Source of the DNA: Minicystis rosea | GTDB lineage: Bacteria; Myxococcota_A; Polyangia; Polyangiales; Polyangiaceae | DNA: 64,000 bases | Direction: 5' to 3' | NCBI GenBank assembly: GCA_001931535.1 | Contig: CP016211.1 | Coordinates: 12,508,377 to 12,572,376, forward strand | In this document: positions 30,677 to 39,397 of the stretch, piece by piece | Numbering within the stretch: position 1 is the first letter of the stretch | Layout of the letters: each line of letters opens with the position of its first letter | Notes under the pieces: model-generated | Seen by the model: only the letters and a program-made list of their open reading frames with translations | The model's database searches: none | Told to the model about the DNA's origin: nothing | Made by a program: the position numbers and the translations under genes

Positions 30677-31921
30677 ATGCGCGGTCGTCCGCTGAAGGCG
30701 CTGTTCTCGTTGGTTTTTCTCATGGGCGTTGGATGCACGCCGCCGGCCGCATCCGCCCCGCGCGCCGAGGGAGAGATCGTTCTGGTCGAGTCGGGCCCGA
30801 TCGAGACGAACCTCGATCATCCCGACATTCCGGAGGCGTACGAGGTCTGGCCGGCGATGATCGCCGGCGCCACGCGTACGCTGGACATCGCCGAGTTCTA
30901 TTTGAGCAACGCGCCGAACAGCCGTCTCGAGCCGGTGATTCAGGCCATCGAGGCCGCGGCGGAGCGCGGCGTCGCCGTGCGCCTCCTGGTCGATGCCATG
31001 TTCGGAAAACGCTACCCGGAGACCATCGAGCGGCTCGCTTCACACCAGGGCATCACGGTGCGACGCTTCGACGTCGGGCGTGTGATGGGCGGCGTGCTCC
31101 ACGCGAAGTACTTCGTCGTCGACGATCGCGAGGCCTACCTCGGCAGTCAGAACTTCGATTGGCGATCCCTCACCCACATTCAAGAGATGGGCGTGCGCGT
31201 GCGCGATCCCGGGCTCACCGCGGCCTATGCGCAGGTGTTCGCCATGGATTGGACGCTCGCCGGCGGCGAAGAGGCACAGAAGACCGCTCCCCGCGCGGGC
31301 TCGTTCACCGAGATGGCCGCCGGGCAGCCCGCCACCGTCACGCCCGTGTTCAGCCCCAAAGGCTTCTTGCCCGATCCCAAGAGCTGGGAGCTGCCCTATC
31401 TGATCGGTTTGATCGACGGCGCCCAACGCTCCGTGCACGTGCAGGTGCTCACCTACAAGACGACCTCGCGTGACGGATCACCCTTTCCCGATCTCGACGA
31501 CGCCCTCCGCCGCGCGGCCGCGCGCGGCGTGGAAGTGCATCTCTTGGTGGCCGACTGGAGCAAGCGCCGCGGCACCGTGGAGGGTTTGCAGCGCCTCGCC
31601 CGCGTACCGGGGATCACGGTGCGCTTCCTCGACATCCCCGCCTGGTCCGGCGGATTCGTGCCCTTCGCGCGCGTGGCCCACGCGAAATACATGGTGGTCG
31701 ACGGCGCTCGCTCCTGGGTGGGCACGAGCAACTGGGAAGGTGACTATTTCACCAAGAGCCGCAACGTCGGTATCGTGGTCCACGGCGAAGCCTTCGGCGC
31801 CCAGCTCGAGCGCGTCTTTCACGACGGCTTCGAGGGGCCTTATGCCGAGGCGGTGAGTCCCGAAAAGGCCTACGAGGCACCGAAGGTGGACGACGCCCCG
31901 AAGGCGGAAGAGAAGCACTGA
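30677..31921 (+). CDS. Phospholipase D-like lipoprotein
   Basis: A 414-residue protein with lipoprotein signal MRGRPLKALFSLVFLMGVGC and two complete HKD half-sites: HAKYFVVDDREAYLGSQNFD near residue 140 and HAKYMVVDGARSWVGTSNW near 335. This is the tandem arrangement of the PLD superfamily, which makes or breaks phosphodiester bonds in lipids or nucleic acids through a phospho-His intermediate. With an export signal it should act on envelope or extracellular phospholipids. The C-terminus is Lys/Glu-rich and charged. ATG at 30677; the segment before it is non-coding. Family length is normal and both active sites look intact. Confidence 0.86.
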   Translation: MRGRPLKALFSLVFLMGVGCTPPAASAPRAEGEIVLVESGPIETNLDHPDIPEAYEVWPAMIAGATRTLDIAEFYLSNAPNSRLEPVIQAIEAAAERGVAVRLLVDAMFGKRYPETIERLASHQGITVRRFDVGRVMGGVLHAKYFVVDDREAYLGSQNFDWRSLTHIQEMGVRVRDPGLTAAYAQVFAMDWTLAGGEEAQKTAPRAGSFTEMAAGQPATVTPVFSPKGFLPDPKSWELPYLIGLIDGAQRSVHVQVLTYKTTSRDGSPFPDLDDALRRAAARGVEVHLLVADWSKRRGTVEGLQRLARVPGITVRFLDIPAWSGGFVPFARVAHAKYMVVDGARSWVGTSNWEGDYFTKSRNVGIVVHGEAFGAQLERVFHDGFEGPYAEAVSPEKAYEAPKVDDAPKAEEKH

Positions 31922-31992
31922 CGCGGTGCCCCTCCGAGCGAGGAGGCTTCACGGATCAAGAAGGAGGTTGGCCTCCATCACCGCTGCCGTGA

Positions 31993-32312
31993 TCAGGGCG
32001 AGATGCGGTTTCGATTTCGATCGTCGACCCAGACGACGCGAAGCGCTTTCCCAAAGCCTCCTTCGTCGCGACCGAGAAGGAAGCCCCAGCGGCCGATGAT
32101 CTCCTGGCCGGGGGCATCGGTCGATCGAAGCGCGTGGCGAGGCCTTGGTCGTTCCAGATGATCAGCTCGCGGCGTTGGGCTTCGATCTCCCAACCGAGCG
32201 TGTGGGCCCAACCGAAGCCGAGGCCGACGTCGCGCGCGTGCATCTTCGAGTGGTAGACACGACGAAGGACGAACGGCAGCGGGCCGGGGAGGGCGAGGTC
32301 GGGCCGGTGACG
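31993..32312 (-). pseudogene. Remnant or frameshifted gene of unknown function
   Basis: A natural-looking translation (LPFVLRRVYHSKMHARDVGLG, then WEIEAQRRELIIWNDQGLATRFDRP) shifts frame at the G5 run 32110-32114 (C5 on the coding strand). One extra C continues it as PPGQEIIGRWGFLLGRDEGG...RNRISP to a stop at 31993. Upstream the frame is closed by TAG at 32313-32315, without a convincing start other than ATG at 32243. It may be a decayed gene 3' end or a gene hurt by sequencing indels. No family recognised. The stretch 32313-32486 holds no other gene. Confidence 0.4.
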
Positions 32313-32486
32313 CTATGGACGGGGAGAGGCGGGAGCCGGCGCACCGTCGTCGCCCGCGCCTCCACCGCCGAGCACGGTGATGCCGGGGCACACGGCCGGC
32401 CTGCGTTCGGCGCAGGTGACGTGGGCATCGATCGCCGATCTGCCGTCAAGGGCGAGATCGGCGATGCGATGGCCCTTCGCCAAGGG

Positions 32487-32568
32487 TGCACGAGGAGGGA
32501 CTCGAACCCTCAAGCCTTGCGGCGCCGGAACCTAAACCCGGTGCGTATGCCAGTTCCGCCACTCGTGC
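32487..32568 (-). tRNA. tRNA-Leu (anticodon UAG)
   Basis: Reverse-strand cloverleaf: acceptor arms GCACGAG and CTCGTGC with discriminator A, D-arm region TGGCGGAACTGGCA, anticodon stem-loop with TTTAGGT loop (TAG = UAG), a class II variable arm and T-arm GAGGGTTCGAGTCCCTC. The genomic 3' end reads ACCC, so CCA is not encoded. It would decode CUA and related Leu codons. Confidence 0.95.
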
Positions 32569-32587
32569 GCGGCCTCGAAGCGCCGGC

Positions 32588-32616
32588 ACGATACCGGAGG
32601 GGCCGCCCTCGTTCAA
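32588..32616 (-). promoter_or_regulatory. Promoter of tRNA-Leu
   Basis: On the minus strand TTGAAC, 17-bp spacer, TATCGT. Transcription would begin about 12 bases upstream of the mature tRNA 5' end, the expected position for a tRNA promoter. Confidence 0.55.
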
Positions 32617-32689
32617 TCGGCGACCTCACGCCGCGCACGAGCGAGCCGCGCCGTCCGAGCGAACGACGCGGCTCAGCCTGCGAGGTCGG

Positions 32690-33643
32690 CTACGGCTCGC
32701 AGACGTGGTCCTTGCACTTCGTGCCGGCAGGGCAGTATTGGTCGCCGTCGCACTGGACGCAGACGTTCTCCTTGCTGCAAGCGGGCAGGGCGACCGGGCA
32801 GTTGCCATCCGTGACGCACTGGACGCAGCGGTTGTCGTTGCTGCACGCGGGCGCGGTGGCCGGGCAGTCGTTGCCCGTGTTGCATTGGATGCAGCGGCCG
32901 TCGGCCCGGCAGAGGGGCGCCGCGGCGCCGCAGTCACCGTTGTCGATGCAGCCCACGCACGCGCCCGTCTCGAGGTTGCAGAGCGGCTGATCGTCGTGGC
33001 AGTCGCCGTTCGACTGGCAGCCGAGGTGGCAGCCGTGATCGTGGCACAGGTAGCCGGACTGGCAGTCCGCGTCGACGAGGCACTCCTCGCACTTGCCGTG
33101 CTCGAGATCGCAGGTGGGCTTGGCGGCGCCACAATCGGCGCTCGCCGCGCACTGGCCGCACTGGTTGCGATCGGGGCTGCAGATCGGCGAGGTCGCGGGG
33201 CAGTCCTTGTTGTCGATGCAGCCGACGCAGGTGCCGGTCTCCACGTCGCAGATCGGCTCGTCGGCCTTGCAGTCCGCGTTGGCGGCGCACTTCGCGTGGC
33301 ACTGGTGGTCGCGTGGGAAGCAGGCTTCTGCCGCGCCGCAATCGCCGACGCCGCGGCAGGCGCGACACTCGCCGAGGATGCAGAACGGCGCGCCCGGAGA
33401 ACAGTCACCGTCGGCTCCGCACTGCGCACAGCCGACGCCCGCGAAGCAGGTGTCGGCGCAGAGCTTCCCATTGACGGTGCAGCCGCCGCCGGGGCTGCTG
33501 CCGCAGGCTGCGGCCAGCACGCCGAGGGCGCCGACGACGAAGGTGCTCGCGACGATGGCGCGCCAGAAGGAGGAGCGGGGAGAAGACGTTCGGGGCGGGG
33601 TGGAGAGCGCAGATGGGGTGAGAGACGTGATCGCGGGCGTCAT
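32690..33643 (-). CDS. Cysteine-rich repeat lipoprotein
   Basis: A 317-residue protein: N-terminal Ser/Thr-rich leader, hydrophobic helix and lipobox LAAAC, then nine or so tandem units of about 25-30 residues with the pattern C-x2-C-x3-DC-x7-C-x5-C (for example CVGCIDNKDCPATSPIC and CVQCVTDGNCPVALPAC). Such disulfide-rich repeat proteins are common outer-surface lipoproteins of myxobacteria; a binding or structural role is likely. The ATG at 33643 was chosen because GGAGG lies 9-13 bp upstream and the signal follows at normal distance. About 50 cysteines imply dependence on periplasmic disulfide formation. Confidence 0.8.
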   Translation of the reverse strand: MTPAITSLTPSALSTPPRTSSPRSSFWRAIVASTFVVGALGVLAAACGSSPGGGCTVNGKLCADTCFAGVGCAQCGADGDCSPGAPFCILGECRACRGVGDCGAAEACFPRDHQCHAKCAANADCKADEPICDVETGTCVGCIDNKDCPATSPICSPDRNQCGQCAASADCGAAKPTCDLEHGKCEECLVDADCQSGYLCHDHGCHLGCQSNGDCHDDQPLCNLETGACVGCIDNGDCGAAAPLCRADGRCIQCNTGNDCPATAPACSNDNRCVQCVTDGNCPVALPACSKENVCVQCDGDQYCPAGTKCKDHVCEP

Positions 33644-34047
33644 GACAGGGCCTCCGGCTTGGTCTTGATAAGAAGGAACGAGATGCGTCCTGGACCATTG
33701 CACGAAGCGGTCCACGTGTCTGCGACGCCGCGGCGACGGCGCGAATGCACGGTGCGCCGTATTTCATGCGACGCAGCGGGCGAGATCACCGTCATCGTGG
33801 CAAAGCTCGGTGGTCACCCTTCTTTCCACGTCCGCCCGCGCGGCGTGAAGACACGACGTCGCGACGAACGTGACGGCGGCCTCGTGCGCTCCGAACGGCT
33901 GCGCACGAAGCGCCCACCAAATCGAGCTTCGCGCCGCGAGGATTCGTGAGCCCGGAGACGTTTCCCGGGCGCGGGGGCGAATTCGGCACAGATCGCCGTG
34001 GCTTTTCGCAGGCCTCGGCGGGCACGTGCGTTGCGATTCGGCGACGC
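33644..34047. other. Intergenic region without recognised gene
   Basis: About 400 bp between the divergent Cys-rich lipoprotein and the receiver protein. No frame has gene-like composition and no RNA was recognised; promoters for both genes must lie here but no close consensus match is visible. Confidence 0.4.
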
Positions 34048-34077
34048 GGCCTCTCCACCGCGGCGGTGAGGGAGGCC
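34048..34077 (+). promoter_or_regulatory. Stem-loop over the ribosome-binding region of the receiver gene
   Basis: GGCCTC, CCACCG, CGG, CGGTG and GGGAGGCC form an interrupted hairpin whose 3' arm contains GGGAGG, ending 11 bases before the ATG at 34089. A second purine run, GGAG at 34078-34081, remains free. The stem could modulate translation. Confidence 0.35.
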
Positions 34078-34088
34078 GGAGTCGTACC

Positions 34089-34565
34089 ATGACCTCTCCC
34101 GTGTCGATCCTCCTCCTCGACGAAGAGCCCATGCTCCGGCGCGCCACCGCGCTCCTCCTGTCGAACCGCGGCGGCAGCGTGACGGCGGCGGCCACGCCGG
34201 ACGAGGCCGTCGCCCTCGCGGCGGCGCGCCTCTACGACGTGGCGATCTTCGACGTCGCGCCCGGCGGGCCGAGCGCGTCCGAGGTGATCGCGCGCATCCG
34301 CGCAGGGGGCCTCGTCCCGCGTCGCGTGATCGCCGTGTGCGATGGGCCGCTCGATCCACGCGAGGCAGACGAGATCGGCGAGGTGCTCGTGAAGCCCTAT
34401 CCGTTCGATCGGTTGATGCGCGCCGTCTTCGGTGCCGGCGGTCGCTGTCGCACGCGCTCGGGCGTGTTTCCGCGCACGCGGCCGCGCGGGCACACGCAGA
34501 GCGAGGCGCGCGTCACGCAGCGGGTGCAGCGGCGCGCTGCGCGAGCATCGCGCGATCGCGGATGA
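34089..34565 (+). CDS. Single-domain response regulator receiver protein
   Basis: A 158-residue protein with a CheY-like receiver fold: acidic cluster LLLDEEPMLR at residue 8-13, phospho-acceptor Asp in DVAIFDVAPGG near residue 56, and the conserved Lys in EVLVKPYPFDRLM near 105. No output domain; the last 40 residues after FGAGG are Arg-rich and unlike the fold. That tail overlaps the convergent Crp/Fnr gene by 53 bp, which is unusual, so the biological end may be earlier or an indel may hide the true C-terminus. It would relay phosphate in a two-component pathway; no histidine kinase is adjacent. Confidence 0.72.
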   Translation: MTSPVSILLLDEEPMLRRATALLLSNRGGSVTAAATPDEAVALAAARLYDVAIFDVAPGGPSASEVIARIRAGGLVPRRVIAVCDGPLDPREADEIGEVLVKPYPFDRLMRAVFGAGGRCRTRSGVFPRTRPRGHTQSEARVTQRVQRRAARASRDRG

Positions 34566-35256
34566 TCACGCGACGGTGATCGAAGGCGAGCAAACCCTCG
34601 CGCTTCAGCTTGCCGAGGACCAGCGTGACCGTCTCGCGCGTGGAGCCGATGAGCTGCGCGATCTCCGCGTGCGTGAAGGGCGCCGTGACGAGCTCGCCCT
34701 CCGGATGAGGCCGGCCCCAGCGGTCGGCCGCGTCGAGCAGGAAGGCCGCGAGCCGCGCCTCCACGCCGTGGAGGAGCAAGCCGACGAGGCGAAGCTCGAG
34801 CTCGCGATGCTGCTCCACGATCGCGTCGGCGACCGCAGCCCGGAGGCGCGCGTCGGCCGCCATCGTCTGGCGGAGCGGCACGAGCGGGATGACGAGCGCT
34901 TCGACGTCGTCGACCACGCTCGCGCTCTCGGTGGCCGTCGCCGCGCCGGAGAGCGCGGTCTCGCCGATCAGATGGCCCGGCCCGCGATGCCCGAGCGGCA
35001 CGGCGCGGTCCTCGCGCATTCGCTCGATCTTCACGCGACCGCTGCCGATCACGAGCAAGCTCCGCGTGGGCTCGCCCTGCGTGGTGATCGCGTGTCGCCG
35101 CGGCAGTTGCTCGAGGGCGGCGAGATCGAGGAGGGCGCTTTGGCTCTCGCCCGGCAGCCCAGCGAAGGGCGATCGGGCAAGGATGTGCTGTTTGCTCGTC
35201 GCGGCGGTCTCCACCAGCGGGGACGCAGCACGAGCGCTCGATCGCTCCATATCCAT
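34513..35256 (-). CDS. Crp/Fnr family transcription regulator
   Basis: A 247-residue protein with an N-terminal cyclic-nucleotide-binding beta barrel (about residues 25-140; GHLIGETALSGAATATESASVV is the phosphate-cassette-like segment) and a C-terminal winged helix (about 185-240) with the recognition helix region FTHAEIAQLIGSTRETVTLVLGKLK. No Fnr-type cysteine cluster is present. It is typical of cNMP-responsive or redox-independent regulators. It lies divergently from rpoN, so it may act on the shared intergenic region; this is inference. The ATG at 35256 is used; another ATG two codons downstream is equally possible. Confidence 0.85.
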   Translation of the reverse strand: MDMERSSARAASPLVETAATSKQHILARSPFAGLPGESQSALLDLAALEQLPRRHAITTQGEPTRSLLVIGSGRVKIERMREDRAVPLGHRGPGHLIGETALSGAATATESASVVDDVEALVIPLVPLRQTMAADARLRAAVADAIVEQHRELELRLVGLLLHGVEARLAAFLLDAADRWGRPHPEGELVTAPFTHAEIAQLIGSTRETVTLVLGKLKREGLLAFDHRRVIIRDRAMLAQRAAAPAA

Positions 35257-35602
35257 GGCTAGCCCCCGAACCGATGGTGCAATGTTTCCGGCACCTCGGC
35301 CACCGCAAGAATCCCCAGGATTCCCCTGAAATCAAGCGCTGGAAGCGGTGGTTGTTCGCTGGAATACAGAGATTCGTGCGCGGACGCCGCGACGACCATC
35401 GCTGACCTCCGTCCGGCACGCAGAAAAAACGCCGCGCTAGCGTGGTAGGGGAGGCTTTTTTTGACCGTCCCTGAAAGCAAGACTCGGGCCGCGCGTCCGA
35501 TCGATGCTAACGTGAGCCTTGATGCGGACGATGATCCCTTCGATGGCACGGACCTCGCGTGCCCGGCGGCGGCCGGGGCGCACGGAGAATTAGGAGCTCT
35601 CT
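35257..35602. other. Intergenic region between crp-like gene and rpoN
   Basis: 346 bp. An inverted repeat pairs AAAAAA plus GCC (35423-35433) with GGC plus TTTTTTT (35453-35461); it could act as a terminator or attenuator ahead of rpoN. No close sigma-70 or sigma-54 promoter match was found. The TAGGAG 8 bp before the rpoN ATG is its ribosome site. Confidence 0.4.
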
Positions 35603-37117
35603 ATGGGCATGGAGATGAAGCTCCAGTTCAAGCTGTCCCAGCAGCTCGTAATGACGCCGCAGTTGGTGCAGGCGATCCGCCTCTTGCAACTGTCGCGTCT
35701 CGAGCTGGTGGATGAGATCCGGAAGGAGCTCGACGGCAATCCTGTTCTGGCCGACGACCAGACGGACCCCAAGCGGGGCGAGGGCGACGACAAGCACTCC
35801 AACAGCGCGGCCTCGAACGAGCAGCGTCTCGAGAACATGGAGCGCAACGAGCGGGAGCAGAACGACACCGCCGCGCGCGACGCCGAGAAGCGCGCCAAGG
35901 AGGTCGACTGGGAGCAGTTCCTCGAGAACCGCCAGCTCCAGCAGGCGCTCCCGTCGCATCGCGGCGGCTTCGAGGAGCTGCCTCCGATCGAGCAGAACCT
36001 GACGAAGCCCTCGAACCTGCGCGATCACCTCGTGTGGCAGCTCCAGATGAGCGACTTCGTCGAGAACGAGCGGCAGTTCGCCGAGCTCGTCATCGGCAAC
36101 CTCGACGAGAAGGGCTACCTCGATCTCAAGGGCGGCGAAGGGCCGAACGGAGAGAAGATCGAGGACCTCACCGTCCAGGACCTGGCCCGCGAGGCCGAGC
36201 TCGATCCCGACGACGCGGAGGAGGTGCTCCGCCTCATCCAGCGCTTCGATCCCATCGGCGTCGCGGCGCGCGGCCTCTCGGAGTGCCTGATGGTGCAGGC
36301 CGAGGTGCTCGGCTTCGACGAGATCGAGAAGACGATCATCAACGAGCACCTCCACAACGTGGAGCGCCGCAACTTCCCCGCGATCGCCAAGGCGCTCAAG
36401 ATCCCGCTGGAGGAGGTCTACGAGGCCGTCCAGGAGATCATGAAGCTCGAGAGCGTCCCGGCGCGGAACTTCGCCGAGGTCGACGAGAAGACGATCGCGA
36501 TCACGCCCGACGTCTACGTGATCAAGGACGCCGACCAGTTCGTCGTCAGCGACAACGACAAGGGGCTCCAGCGGCTCTACATCAACGAGAACCTCGCGCA
36601 GAAGATGCTGAAGGACCCCAAGGCCAAGGAGTTCATCAGCGAGAAGCTGCGCAGCGCGCAGTGGCTCATCCGCGCCATCGAGCAGCGCCGGCGGACCATC
36701 ATCAAGGTCACCGAGTGCATCGTGGAGAAGCAGCGCGAGTTCTTGGAGAAGGGCGTCGGCTACCTGAAGCCGATGATCCTCCGCGACGTGGCCGAGGCCG
36801 TGGGCATGCACGAGTCGACCATCTCGCGCGTGACCTCGAACAAGTACGTGCACACGCCGCAGGGGCTCTTCGAGCTGAAGTACTTCTTCAACTCGTCGAT
36901 CCACCGCGTGGCCGACGAGGACATCGCCTCCGAGAGCGTGAAGCAGGCGATCAAGAAGATCATCGCCGCCGAGGACAAGGGCAACCCCTACAGCGACCAG
37001 GCGATCGTGAAGATCCTCGAGGACAAGGAGGGCATCAAGATCGCGCGCCGCACGGTGGCGAAGTACCGCGAGATGCTCAACATCCTCTCGTCGTCGAAGC
37101 GCAAGAAGATGTTTTGA
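35603..37117 (+). CDS. rpoN: RNA polymerase sigma-54 factor RpoN
   Basis: A 504-residue sigma-54. The N-terminal Gln/Leu-rich activator-interaction region (LQFKLSQQLVMTPQLVQAI, residues 7-25), an acidic linker (about 60-110), the core-binding domain, the helix-turn-helix LRDVAEAVGMHESTISRV near residue 393 and the diagnostic RpoN box ARRTVAKYRE at 481-490 are all present. It directs RNA polymerase to -24/-12 promoters and needs AAA+ activators such as the one encoded at 20788-25140. Length and domains are normal. Codon choice is strongly G/C-ending, as in highly expressed genes. Confidence 0.97.
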   Translation: MGMEMKLQFKLSQQLVMTPQLVQAIRLLQLSRLELVDEIRKELDGNPVLADDQTDPKRGEGDDKHSNSAASNEQRLENMERNEREQNDTAARDAEKRAKEVDWEQFLENRQLQQALPSHRGGFEELPPIEQNLTKPSNLRDHLVWQLQMSDFVENERQFAELVIGNLDEKGYLDLKGGEGPNGEKIEDLTVQDLAREAELDPDDAEEVLRLIQRFDPIGVAARGLSECLMVQAEVLGFDEIEKTIINEHLHNVERRNFPAIAKALKIPLEEVYEAVQEIMKLESVPARNFAEVDEKTIAITPDVYVIKDADQFVVSDNDKGLQRLYINENLAQKMLKDPKAKEFISEKLRSAQWLIRAIEQRRRTIIKVTECIVEKQREFLEKGVGYLKPMILRDVAEAVGMHESTISRVTSNKYVHTPQGLFELKYFFNSSIHRVADEDIASESVKQAIKKIIAAEDKGNPYSDQAIVKILEDKEGIKIARRTVAKYREMLNILSSSKRKKMF

Positions 37118-37124
37118 GTCACAC

Positions 37125-37146
37125 GGCGGGGGCACGCGCCCCCGCC
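37125..37146 (+). terminator. GC-rich hairpin after rpoN
   Basis: GGCGGGGGC, loop ACGC, GCCCCCGCC: a perfect 9-bp stem 7 bases after the rpoN stop. It lacks a T-tract but is very stable and well placed. Confidence 0.55.
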
Positions 37147-37327
37147 GCCCCGGAGGCCTTGCCGTCGGGGCCCCACCACCCCGCGATCCACCCTTGATTT
37201 CCAGAGCGTTTCACCGCTTCGGGCCTCACGTCGTCGCTTCGGGAAATGTTGCAAACGGCGGCCCGACAGCGGCGTGCGCAACGCGATCTGCCCATGATTT
37301 TCAGCATGTTTCGGGAGCGAGCGCCGC

Positions 37328-38284
37328 ATGAATGAGCTCGCCAAGGACGCGCCGCTCACGGCCGAGCGGCTCTTCGATCGCTACTTCCTGCCGCTCTACC
37401 CGCCCGAGGCGCGCGCCGCTCTCGCGCGCGCGCGAGCGACGGACGCGAACCCGGGGCAGAACCCGGCGATCTTCGCGCGGCTCGACGAGGCCGCGGAGAT
37501 CTTCGCCCACCTCGCGCCCAAGGCGCTCGGCGTGCCCGATCTCGCGCTCGATTTCACCGACGCGTCGGTGCATCGGCTCGGGCCGCTGCTCACGAAGGAG
37601 CGGCGCGACGCGTGGATCGCGACACCGTCCGCAGGCGAGCCGCCGATGCTCGTGACGATGGTGACCCATGGCGCGCTCTACGTCGCGGCGTGCATCGTGC
37701 GCGCGCACGGCGGCGTGTGGCAGGCGCGGCAGCCGCTGTGGGAGTCGATGGTGCGGCTCGATTCGCCGGCGGGGACCGCGGATCTCGCGGTGTTCCACTG
37801 GTGGCTCAAGGCGCTCTCGGACGAAGAGATCGAGAAGGGGCGCCTCGTCGATCGCTACCGCACGCACGTGGAGGTGCCGACCTTCGATGCGTCGAAGCTC
37901 CGCGTGATCGCGCCGCCCGATCGCCGGCTGCCGCGGCTCTCCAAGGTCCGCTACGATCTGCTCTACAAGCACCTCCGCGCGCACCTGCCGGAGATGCGCG
38001 ACGTGGGCGCGGACTTTCCTTCGCCGGAGCGGTTCGAGGAGATCAAGTTCAAGCACCTCGACTTCGCGCTCCTCGGCGGCGGGCGCATGTTGCTCATGCA
38101 TGGGCCCGCCGAGCAGGGGCTCCACCTCTTCTGGCTCGACGCCGACGGGTTCGTGAAGGGCGCGTATTACCCGGCGGACTCCTTCCCGGCGCCGGTGGTC
38201 CAGGTCGAGGGAGACAAGCTTCGCGTCATCCTGTCCGTGCAAAAGCGGGAGCAGGTGCACGAGATGCTTTGGTGGGGCGCATAG
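37328..38284 (+). CDS. Conserved hypothetical protein
   Basis: A 318-residue soluble protein without signal peptide, membrane segment or motif that I recognise. It is rich in Arg and Leu, with aromatic-rich stretches (FDRYFLPLYPPEARAAL near the start, VFHWWLKAL in the middle, EMLWWGA at the end). Codon use is like its neighbours and the frame is long, so it is a real gene. It is followed after 72 bp, containing a strong hairpin, by another unknown gene on the same strand. Start ATG at 37328. No function is proposed. Confidence 0.75.
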   Translation: MNELAKDAPLTAERLFDRYFLPLYPPEARAALARARATDANPGQNPAIFARLDEAAEIFAHLAPKALGVPDLALDFTDASVHRLGPLLTKERRDAWIATPSAGEPPMLVTMVTHGALYVAACIVRAHGGVWQARQPLWESMVRLDSPAGTADLAVFHWWLKALSDEEIEKGRLVDRYRTHVEVPTFDASKLRVIAPPDRRLPRLSKVRYDLLYKHLRAHLPEMRDVGADFPSPERFEEIKFKHLDFALLGGGRMLLMHGPAEQGLHLFWLDADGFVKGAYYPADSFPAPVVQVEGDKLRVILSVQKREQVHEMLWWGA

Positions 38285-38309
38285 CAGGCGCTGCCCGCCG
38301 CCGAACGGG

Positions 38310-38335
38310 GCCAAAAATCCGCGTGGATTTTTGGC
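38310..38335 (+). terminator. 11-bp perfect hairpin between two unknown genes
   Basis: GCCAAAAATCC, loop GCGT, GGATTTTTGGC. The A-run and T-run inside the stem let it serve as terminator on either strand. It separates the gene ending at 38284 from the GTG start at 38357. Confidence 0.5.
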
Positions 38336-38356
38336 GAACGGTACTACGCTCGCGCC

Positions 38357-39355
38357 GTGCTCTCCGCCGACGTTCGCTTCGAAGGCTTCACGGCGACCGA
38401 CTGGACGCGGGTCCTCTCGCTCTTCCGCCCGCGTCGGGCCGCCGGCGAGCTGCGTGATCCGGGCCGCGCGCGCGGCGGTGTCGTCGCGGTACACGCCGCG
38501 GGCAAGCTCATCAAGCTGGTGCACACCGAGGTCGGCCGCCTCCGGCTCGACGAGGCGCAGCGCATGTTCCCGTGCTCGTCCGAAGCGCTCGCCCACGCGC
38601 ACCACGCGAGCTGGGCGCTGATCCTCGAGCAGGGGACGCTCGAGACCATCATGGATCGCTTCGCCGAGCGCACGCGCCGCGGCGACGACATCACGGCGCA
38701 GGCCATCACGCTCGCGCTCGCGGCGCGTGAAGAGCTCGCGGCGGGGCGCATCGATCTCTGGCCCTTCCGCCTGCGCGGCGTGCCCGTGCCGTCGCCTTCG
38801 ATGGTGCGCGGCAGCCTCGACTCCGTGTGCCCCGTGGGCCGCACGATGGTGGTGGGCCTCTTCGAGGCGGGCGAGCTGTGGACGAGCATCGCGCTCCGTC
38901 GCGGCGCGGGCGGCGTGAACTTGATCCTCGGCCCCGACGAGGTGCGCAGCGACATGGGCCTGCTCGCCGGCGACTGGCGGCGCGATTACCGCCATCTGGC
39001 GCGCGCCATCGAAGAGCGCTGCGGCGAGCTCGCCTTCGGCTGCTACGCGGAGGTGATGACGGTCCGCAAGCTCGAGGTCGATCCCAACCCCGGCGCGTGG
39101 GCGCGGGCCGCGGCGCTGCGTGACATCATCCTCTCGCCGCTGCCGGCGCCGCTCGCCATTCCGCTGGGCGTCGACGCGGGCCGCGCCGCGTGGAACGCGC
39201 TGCGCGTGGTGGCCGAGCGCATGGATCCGGTCGGCGTGGTGGCGCCGGCGATGGCGGCGCTGCGCGATCTGACCACGGGCGATCGCGACGTGAAGGACGT
39301 CTTCGGGTTCCACCCGCTCGAGCTGCTCCGCAAGCTGCTCAGCCGCGACAGCTGA
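38357..39355 (+). CDS. Conserved hypothetical protein
   Basis: A 332-residue protein starting with GTG (MLSADVRFEGFTATDWTRVLSLF). The first 70 residues look like a small alpha/beta domain (AVHAAGKLIKLVHTEVGRL), followed by a larger domain with two cysteines near PVGRTMV and FGCYAEVM. No signal peptide or membrane helix. The family is not recognised; I recall similar N-terminal segments only as uncharacterised myxobacterial proteins. The preceding GTG is the only sensible start because the hairpin region lies directly upstream. It converges on the next gene with a small hairpin between. Confidence 0.72.
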   Translation: MLSADVRFEGFTATDWTRVLSLFRPRRAAGELRDPGRARGGVVAVHAAGKLIKLVHTEVGRLRLDEAQRMFPCSSEALAHAHHASWALILEQGTLETIMDRFAERTRRGDDITAQAITLALAAREELAAGRIDLWPFRLRGVPVPSPSMVRGSLDSVCPVGRTMVVGLFEAGELWTSIALRRGAGGVNLILGPDEVRSDMGLLAGDWRRDYRHLARAIEERCGELAFGCYAEVMTVRKLEVDPNPGAWARAAALRDIILSPLPAPLAIPLGVDAGRAAWNALRVVAERMDPVGVVAPAMAALRDLTTGDRDVKDVFGFHPLELLRKLLSRDS

Positions 39356-39363
39356 GACGCGTC

Positions 39364-39379
39364 GACGGCGAGCGCCGTC
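39364..39379. terminator. Small hairpin between convergent genes
   Basis: GACGGC, loop GAGC, GCCGTC: a perfect 6-bp stem, 9 bp after one stop and 19 bp before the other. Weak evidence, positional only. Confidence 0.35.
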
Positions 39380-39397
39380 AGCGCTCGGGCGGCGTGC

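Noticed and set aside
35257..35300. Possible -24/-12 sigma-54 promoter for the Crp/Fnr gene (TGCCGG...TTGCA on the minus strand)
   Set aside because: The essential GG of the -24 element is broken (GC), so the match is too weak.
37301..39313. Minus-strand frame of 670 codons
   Set aside because: Antisense of two plausible plus-strand genes; composition His/Arg-rich and motif-free.
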